From assembly GCA_034231615.1 (NCBI GenBank), contig CM067317.1, forward strand, positions 14,892,710 to 14,956,709: DNA of 64,000 bases, given 5' to 3'. Numbering within the stretch: position 1 is the stretch's first letter; each line of letters begins with the position of its first letter. The translations under genes and the position numbers were made by a program. This document shows positions 58,198 to 64,000 of the stretch, piece after piece. This DNA comes from Meghimatium bilineatum (Eukaryota; Mollusca; Gastropoda; Stylommatophora; Philomycidae). The notes under the pieces are model-generated. The model searched no databases. It worked only from the letters and a program-made list of their open reading frames with translations, and had not been told where the DNA came from.

Positions 58198-58410
58198 CGA
58201 CGTTTCGACCAAAAGGCCTTTATCAAGACAAAAATTGAATAAAAGGCAAAAAACTAAATCAAAACATACAACAGAAACAAACAGTAAGGATATGGATGGT
58301 CACATTGGCACGTGCAATATAGACTGACCGGAAGAGGTGAAATGACACGGGACAGGAAATATACAACAATGAATACATACATGTGACACAAACAAACAGA
58401 AACTATGGAA
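58198..58410 (-). repeat. GAAACGTC module with A/G-rich flank
   Basis: The - strand reads gtcttgataaaggcc-tttt-ggtcgaaacgtcg (58198-58229, with ggcc/ggtc able to pair), preceded on that strand by about 180 bp of pyrimidine-rich DNA. Same layout as 15940-16165 and 46226-46765. Confidence 0.55.
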
Positions 58411-58798
58411 CAACTAGAATCATACATGAGACAGGCGTTAGTTAATGTCGTCGGGTTTAAGAGTTCTATATTAGTAAATGTAGCTGTTCTCAAGCGCCAG
58501 ACTGGTCCGGGCGTCAGAGAAGCACGACTTAATGACCATAACCTGAATTTCCTTGGCGCCTCGATAGCCCGTGCCATTGAAGTGGCCGCCTACAGGATAA
58601 CCCGAATTATTTTTTTGTTGCTATACAGATGTTGTATACTAAATAGGGCAGGTGCTAATACATATCCATGTTTTACTCCATTTGAGACAGGAAACGTTTA
58701 AGATAAATCTCCATCATTCACAACTCTAGTTTGCAACTCATACAATTTTTGCACCATTATGATAAATTTTGTTTGTACATGCGGAGAGCGAACTTTGA
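58411..58798. other. No gene confirmed
   Basis: A 98-codon + frame (58405-58701) lies opposite a 107-codon - frame; the - strand includes SLTPGPVWRL-like text, and neither is a recognised family. Confidence 0.35.
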
Positions 58799-59827
58799 GT
58801 AAGAAGTCGTATTCTTAGCGTTTTCTTAGTCGCCTGTCAAATAATAACTTATGGTTATATAACAGTATATTCTTTTACAGGCTACTACGACATAACCCCG
58901 TATTCTCCTACAGGTTACTACGACATAACAGCGTATTCTCCTACAGGTTACTACGACATAACAGCGTATTCTCCTACAGGTTACTACGACATAACAGCGT
59001 ATTCTCCTACAGGTTACTACGACATAACAGCGTATTCTCCTACAGGTTACTACGACATAACCCCGTATTCTCCTACAGGTTATTACGACATAACCCCGTA
59101 TTCTCCTACAGGTTACTACGACATAACAGCGTATTCTCCTACAGGTTATTACGACATAACCCCGTATTCTCCTACAGGTTACTACGACATAACAGCGTAT
59201 TCTCCTACAGGTTATTACGACATAACCCCGTATTCTCCTACAGGTTACTACGACATAACCCCGTATTCTGCTACAGGTTACTACGACATAACAGCGTATT
59301 CTCCTACAGGTTACTACGACATAACAGCGTATTCTCCTACAGGTTACTACGACATAACCCCGTTTTCTCCTACAGGTTACTACGACATAACAGCGTATTC
59401 TCCTACAGGTTATTACGACATAACCCCGTATTCTCCTACAGGTTACTACGACATAACAGCGTATTCTCCTACAGGTTATTACGACATAACCCCGTATTCT
59501 CCTACAGGTTACTACGACATAACCCCGTATTCTGCTACAGGTTACTACGACATAACAGCGTATTCTCCTACAGGTTACTACGACATAACAGCGTATTCTC
59601 CTACAGGTTACTACGACATAACCCCGTATTCTCCTACAGGTTATTACGACATAACCCCGTATTCTGCTACAGGTTACTACGACATAACAGCGTATTCACC
59701 TACAGGTTACTACGACATAACCCCGTATTCTCCTACAGGTTACTACGACATAACAGCGTATTCTCCTAGAGCTGAGTGCGACAAAGCAACATGTTATCCT
59801 ATAGGTTACTACGACTTACTTGTGTGA
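58799..59827 (+). CDS. 342-codon frame without start codon over the 33-bp array
   Basis: After an in-frame TGA at 58796 the frame stays open to TGA at 59825-59827. It opens with VRSRILSVFLVACQIITYG, then has about 27 tandem 11-residue units GYYDITAYSPT or GYYDITPYSPT, then a diverged but still in-frame unit AECDKATCYPI and GYYDLLV. A plausible splice acceptor (ttcttttacag, ending 58880) precedes the first unit. No ATG occurs in frame, so coding would need an upstream exon. A Tyr/Pro/Ser/Thr repeat would suit a secreted structural or adhesive protein, but another + frame and one - frame are also open. Confidence 0.2.
   Translation, partial: VRSRILSVFLVACQIITYGYITVYSFTGYYDITPYSPTGYYDITAYSPTGYYDITAYSPTGYYDITAYSPTGYYDITAYSPTGYYDITPYSPTGYYDITPYSPTGYYDITAYSPTGYYDITPYSPTGYYDITAYSPTGYYDITPYSPTGYYDITPYSATGYYDITAYSPTGYYDITAYSPTGYYDITPFSPTGYYDITAYSPTGYYDITPYSPTGYYDITAYSPTGYYDITPYSPTGYYDITPYSATGYYDITAYSPTGYYDITAYSPTGYYDITPYSPTGYYDITPYSATGYYDITAYSPTGYYDITPYSPTGYYDITAYSPRAECDKATCYPIGYYDLLV
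58876..59803. repeat. 33-bp minisatellite, about 28 copies, with 264-bp higher-order repeat
   Basis: Units ggttactacgacataacagc / gtattctccta, every unit exactly 33 bp (ggt starts at 58913, 58946, 58979 and so on to 59804). Variants (acagcg or accccg; ttac or ttat; ctgct) recur in the same order 8 units apart: the tattctgct variant ends at 59270 and 59534, exactly 264 bp. Confidence 0.97.
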
Positions 59828-61080
59828 ATTTGCTCTAACAGAACTGCGGATTAGCATTAGGTGAACTGTAATAAACAATGTGTCGTGCGAACTTGCACTA
59901 ACAAAACTGTAATAAACACTGACTTGTGCGAATCTGCGACTTCCAGTAAAAAATGGGGTAGGAAATGAATGTATTTTCTTTGTATGTTATTTGTTAAACG
60001 GATTTCCACATGAAAGCAACGGTAAACTACAGGAGTAATGTTTCTAGAATGATGCTTCTAGACGACATAGACCACATTCCTCAAAAATACCATCAACATA
60101 GAAGCCTGGAATGTGAGAACCCTGACAGATTTAGGGAAATTAGAAAATATCGAACAGGAAACGAGGAGAATGGGTGTCAACATACTTGAATTATGGGAAA
60201 TTTGATGGTTAGGGACAGGCAGTGTAGTATCGAAAGACTTCAAAATAATATACTTGGGAGGAGACCCACATAGAAATGGAGTAGGCGTAAGTTTAGACGT
60301 GACAAGAGCAAGATCTATGAAGGGATTCTGGATTCTATGAGAGAGAACTTTACTAGTTAAATTAGAGGGACAGCCCACTAACGTAAATATGATTAAAGTG
60401 TGCACACCGATATAAGAAAGTTCATATGAAGACATACATCATTTCTACAAAGATTTGCATAGCCAATCCTTCTTTATGGAAGTGAAACATGAGAAGTAAA
60501 CAAAAGTGCCGAAGATAAGCTGAAGGCAACTGAGATGTGGTTTATTAAGAATAGTTATCAAAATTTCATTGAGAGCCAAGAAAACGAATGTAGAAATTCT
60601 CAAAGATGCTGGAGTAAAACGATAAATTATAGCGAAAATTAGAAACAGACAATTAACATTTTTAAAGCATGTGATAAGGAAAGTAAAACTTCAACATTTA
60701 GTAACCACTGGAAAGATCATGGGGAGAAGCGACAGAGGAAGACAAAGAGAGAAATTTCTGGATGGGTTGTCACTGTGGCACAAAAATATATCTCACCAAC
60801 TGAACTTATTAACAATACAAAAGACAGAGTTGTGGAGAAGCATGATTGCCTATGCCACTCGGCATGACACTTGATTAATTGATTGTGCGAACTTGCACTA
60901 ACAAAACTGTAATAAACACTGATTTATACGACATCGCTCTCACAAAATTGCATACACACTGACTTATGCGAACTTGCACTAACAAAACACTGACTTATAA
61001 TACACACTGACTTATGCGAACTTGCACTGACGAAACAGTAATAAAAACTGACTTGTGCGAACTTGCACTAACAAAACAAA
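59815..61080. repeat. About 40-bp minisatellite split by a LINE
   Basis: tgtgcgaacttgcactaaca, aaactgtaataaacactgac units occur at 59822-59935 and 60883-61080 in the same orientation and phase; the region between holds LINE-A. Confidence 0.85.
60060..60882 (+). mobile_element. LINE-A with endonuclease start and post-RT end; RT deleted
   Basis: The N-terminal part reads INIEAWNVRTLTDLGKLENI, RRMGVNILEL, IYLGGDPHRNGVGVSLD and VKLEGQPTNVNMIKV: the APE-type endonuclease (N of WNVRTL, E of the ILEL-E region). Then, with the whole RT missing, the post-RT part: DKLKATEMWF, KKTNVEILKDAGVKR, KIRNRQLTFLKHVIRKVK, GRQREKFLDGLSLW, ELWRSMIAYATRHDT and an ATTG-type tail. The missing middle suggests an internal deletion during or after insertion; several stops. 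Confidence 0.87.
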
Positions 61081-61605
61081 TAAACAAAGACAGAAAGCAA
61101 TCGTCTCTTCCACCATTAAGCTTTCTCTACCTCGTTCCGACCAATCACCATTGACATTATCCTTCACAAGAACGAATCGACATTTACGTAAATTGGTCAC
61201 CTTGTCTGGCGCCCTAACCCCCCACACTCACAATCCCCTCCTCTACTGAAGAGATAACTCGCTGGAATGTCAGGCGAGTAGTAAATATTGATTTTGTCAC
61301 GTCTGAAGAAAAAAAAAACACAGATGAAAGGAAGAGAAATGGAAGAAATTAGTGACAAGGAATGAAAGACAAGCGGAATGTTAGCTTCCTGCACAGAGAT
61401 GTGACAGACTTGTTTGCTCGAGACCGGTGGAGAAAATGTCGCAAGGCCATTGTACTTTTAAGATGGTCCACAAGTTGGTGCTAATCTCACTATGTATGTC
61501 TGAGCTTGTATTTGTCTGTGTAATGTTTTGTGAGTGTGTATGTAGCTGTTTTGTGCGACCGACATTTTTGTCTCTGTCTACCCAAGTTTAAATCTGACGT
61601 GGGAA
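61081..61605. other. No gene seen
   Basis: Contains gcgaccgacatttttgtctc (about 61556), a partial copy of which follows the next array at 61909. A 65-codon - frame shows no domain. Confidence 0.5.
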
Positions 61606-61908
61606 GCAAATGTAATACTATAGGCTTATCTGGCTGTTTATATTTTGTATAAATGTAATACTATAGGCTTATCTGACTGTTTATATTTTGTATAAATGTA
61701 ATACTATAGGCTTATCTGGCTGTTTATATTTTGTATAAATGTAATACTATAGGCTTATCTGGCTGTTTATATTTTGTATAAATGTAATACTATAGGCTTA
61801 TCTGGCTGTTTATATTTTGTATAAATGTAATACTATAGGCTTATCTGGCTGTTTATATTTTGTATAAATGTAATACTATAGGCTTATCTGACTGTTTATA
61901 TTTTGTAT
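61606..61908. repeat. 43-bp minisatellite, 7 copies
   Basis: aaatgtaatactataggctt / atctggctgtttatatttt; very homogeneous. Confidence 0.97.
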
Positions 61909-61967
61909 GCGACCGATATTTGTGTCTATTTAATCAAGGTTTAAATGTGATGTAGGAGAAGTGTTCA

Positions 61968-62440
61968 TATATTGTTATTAGTTGGAGATTCGATGTTGTC
62001 AGATGTTTAATATATTGTTAGTAGTTGGAGATTCGATGTTGTCAGATGGTTAATATATTGTTAGTAGTTGGAGATTCGATGTTGTCAGATGGTTAATATA
62101 TTGTTAGTAGTTGGAGATTCGATGTTGTCAGATGGTTAATATATTGTTAGTAGTTGGAGATTCGATGTTGTCAGATGGTTAATATATTGTTAGTAGTTGG
62201 AGATTCGATGTTGTCAGATGGTTAATATATTGTTAGTAGTTGGAGATTCGATGTTGTCAGATGTTTAATATATTGTTAGTAGTTGGAGATTCGATATTGT
62301 CATATTTTCATATATTGTTATTAGTTGGAGATTCGATGTTGTCAGATGTTTGATATATTGTTAGAAATTGCAGATATGATGTGGCCATATATGTTATATT
62401 TTCTTAGTAGTTGGAGCTTCGACGTTACCAGATGTTTCGT
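61968..62440. repeat. 43-bp minisatellite, about 11 copies
   Basis: atattgttagtagttggaga / ttcgatgttgtcagatggtt; homogeneous in the centre, degenerate at both ends. Sequence unrelated to the neighbouring 43-bp array. Confidence 0.97.
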
Positions 62441-63485
62441 TTTGGCAACGGCAGACAAGATTCATTTATGTTACATGATAGTGATGCAGTGCCAAGTAGA
62501 AATAGTTAGAGAATAGATAGACATCAACCTCGGCAGGAAGAGCAGTATTTCCTTCTGTGCTATCTAGTTCATCATTTTTCTAGTTCATCATTTTGGTGTA
62601 ATAAAAGGACAAAAGTGCGATGTAAGCTGGTCTAAATTACTTTGTTACCCATGGCAACAGTTGACAGAACACAGAATTATGAAATCGACACAAAACATGA
62701 AGTAAAAATGATGATCTTTTAACAGATGATATTTTAACAGATGATAAATTGTTAGCCTTTTTCCAACGTTCTACAGCGATCTCCAACCACATGCTTGGAG
62801 AAAAACAGCATTCATATTTTTTGCACCCTGAAACTGATATTATTTACACACGTTAATGATGGCGACGTTCGGCGTCGAATGGTACAGAGCGCGCCTGTGA
62901 CTGCCAAGGTACCGCGGGAATTGGTGTAAACTACCAAAGACTTGAATAAAAGTGAACATTTTGGGATAATTAAATATAGATACACTATTTGATATTAATT
63001 GAGACAAGTATAATTCTATTATTTTATGCGATTCTTGCTCTTATACTGACAAGTTGACCGCGGACGGTGATATGTAGAAAGTGGCGTTAAGCGACCAGAT
63101 TAAAAACGGAAATTGGCTGTCGAGAAATTACGTAAACAATTTTTTTATCCTGTCTCTCCACCCCACTCTTTCACAAATACTGTTAAGAGTTTAGAGAAAC
63201 ATCCGCTTGCTTAATTATGTTATAACAAATTTAACCCCGTTTCCCATTTTTTAAGTCTTTTTTATTTTAAAATTCTAGCAATTTAATTGAAGTATAAAAA
63301 CATACCCAAAAAAATACACATCCCCCCACGTTATTTTCCCCTATAATTGTTGACGTAATATATGGTCAGCCCAATGACCGGTGTGCGCTGATGCCAACCT
63401 GTACTCATAGCGATGATTGTTCCATGTCAAGAGTTGAGAATTTTTGTTTATAGAGGGGACATAACACATACAGGACAGATGAGAG
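62441..63485. other. No gene; SINE-C fragment
   Basis: 62870-62940 matches the SINE-C head (tggtacagagcgcgcctgtg, gccaaggtaccg). The rest is AT-rich and unassigned. Confidence 0.55.
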
Positions 63486-63754
63486 CGAATATTCGGAACT
63501 GGTTTGGAATTAATGCCTACCTATGTGATTATTTCCCTTGGTTATGTTTATCAGTTTGTGTTCATTATTGATTAATTTAAATATAAATATATCTAGGGTT
63601 ATAGTTAGGATTAGTTATGTAAACATAACTAACCATAAACCCTAACATTATCACTAAAAATGAATATTTAAATTAATTATTGAGATAATATTTAGATTAA
63701 ATATCCATAAAATACGTAGGTAGGCACTAACTGCATACGAGAACCGAATATTCG
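63486..63754. mobile_element. MITE-B: fold-back element, 269 bp
   Basis: Outer arms of about 41 bp: left cgaatattcgg...ttaatgcctacctatgt, right arm reversed cgaatattcgg...ttagtgcctacctacgt. The interior is also complementary: tagggttatagttagg...agttatgt pairs with ataactaaccataaacccta. Nearly the whole element can fold into one hairpin around 63625. No coding. A half copy lies at 54548. Confidence 0.9.
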
Positions 63755-64000
63755 TCTTTCCTCTTTATTATATCTCTGAGCCCGTTTTATTTTATACAAC
63801 TATGTTTATTTTGCAACGTTTTTACCACAAATCCGCAATATGTACGCCTTCCTGCCTTATCCTTAATGTTTCTTACTAATACTGATTGAATTCGAATAGA
63901 TATTGAGAGTGACATATTAAAGAAATAAAGCTTGTTTCAGATAATGTGTTCATTTAACAGCGTAACTAATAGTTATTATGAAACAGTTGCGGTTTCGTGG
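63755..64000. other. No gene seen
   Basis: AT-rich; AATAAA at about 63923 without an associated frame. Confidence 0.5.

Overview
The window reads as intergenic or intronic DNA from an animal genome. It is AT-rich and packed with 5'-truncated non-LTR retrotransposons (LINEs), tRNA-derived SINEs, small inverted-repeat DNA transposons and a very large number of micro- and minisatellites. I found no bacterial genes, rRNA, intact tRNA gene or convincing multi-exon host gene. The element mix (several LINE families, Penelope-like GIY-YIG sequence, tRNA SINEs with an internal conserved domain) fits a lophotrochozoan such as a gastropod mollusc, but that placement is an inference from general knowledge.

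Layout. 1-9 kb: decayed LINEs, including one LINE inserted into the zinc-finger end of another (1478-2640), a long (TAG)n tract, an (AT)n tract, and the best-preserved LINE tail (7674-8795). 9-20 kb: minisatellites, one of which grew out of LINE coding sequence, a TATA-bearing inverted-repeat element, SINE pieces, and a 27-bp array with a 270-bp higher-order repeat. 20-26 kb: stacked insertions (LINE in LINE at 21.1-21.8 kb; SINE in LINE in hAT at 21.85-23.42 kb) and an RNase H-type LINE end. 26.7-30 kb: a SINE, then a broken Penelope-like GIY-YIG segment followed by about 2 kb of pyrimidine-rich DNA. 31-38.9 kb: a dense satellite block with at least eight arrays and four SINE copies. 39-45 kb: LINE ends, one candidate host terminal exon (40545-40717) and a 158-codon open frame beside an inverted repeat. 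45-58 kb: short arrays, SINEs and inverted-repeat elements. 58.8-62.4 kb: a 33-bp array carrying a 342-codon frame without a start codon, a minisatellite split by a LINE, and two neighbouring 43-bp arrays. 63.5 kb: a fold-back element.

How the parts relate. LINEs supply the machinery that could move the SINEs. The main SINE family and the RNase H-type LINE end in closely similar sequence (GAACGAA then GAAGAAGAAG), which suggests a LINE/SINE pair. Several LINE families carry their own simple-repeat tail (GAT, AAC, GAA, ATTG), which may seed microsatellites. Arrays whose period is a multiple of three stay open in several frames, so long repetitive frames here are mostly not genes. Labels LINE-A to LINE-F, SINE-A, SINE-C, SINE-D, MITE-A, MITE-B and R1 are local names for this window only.
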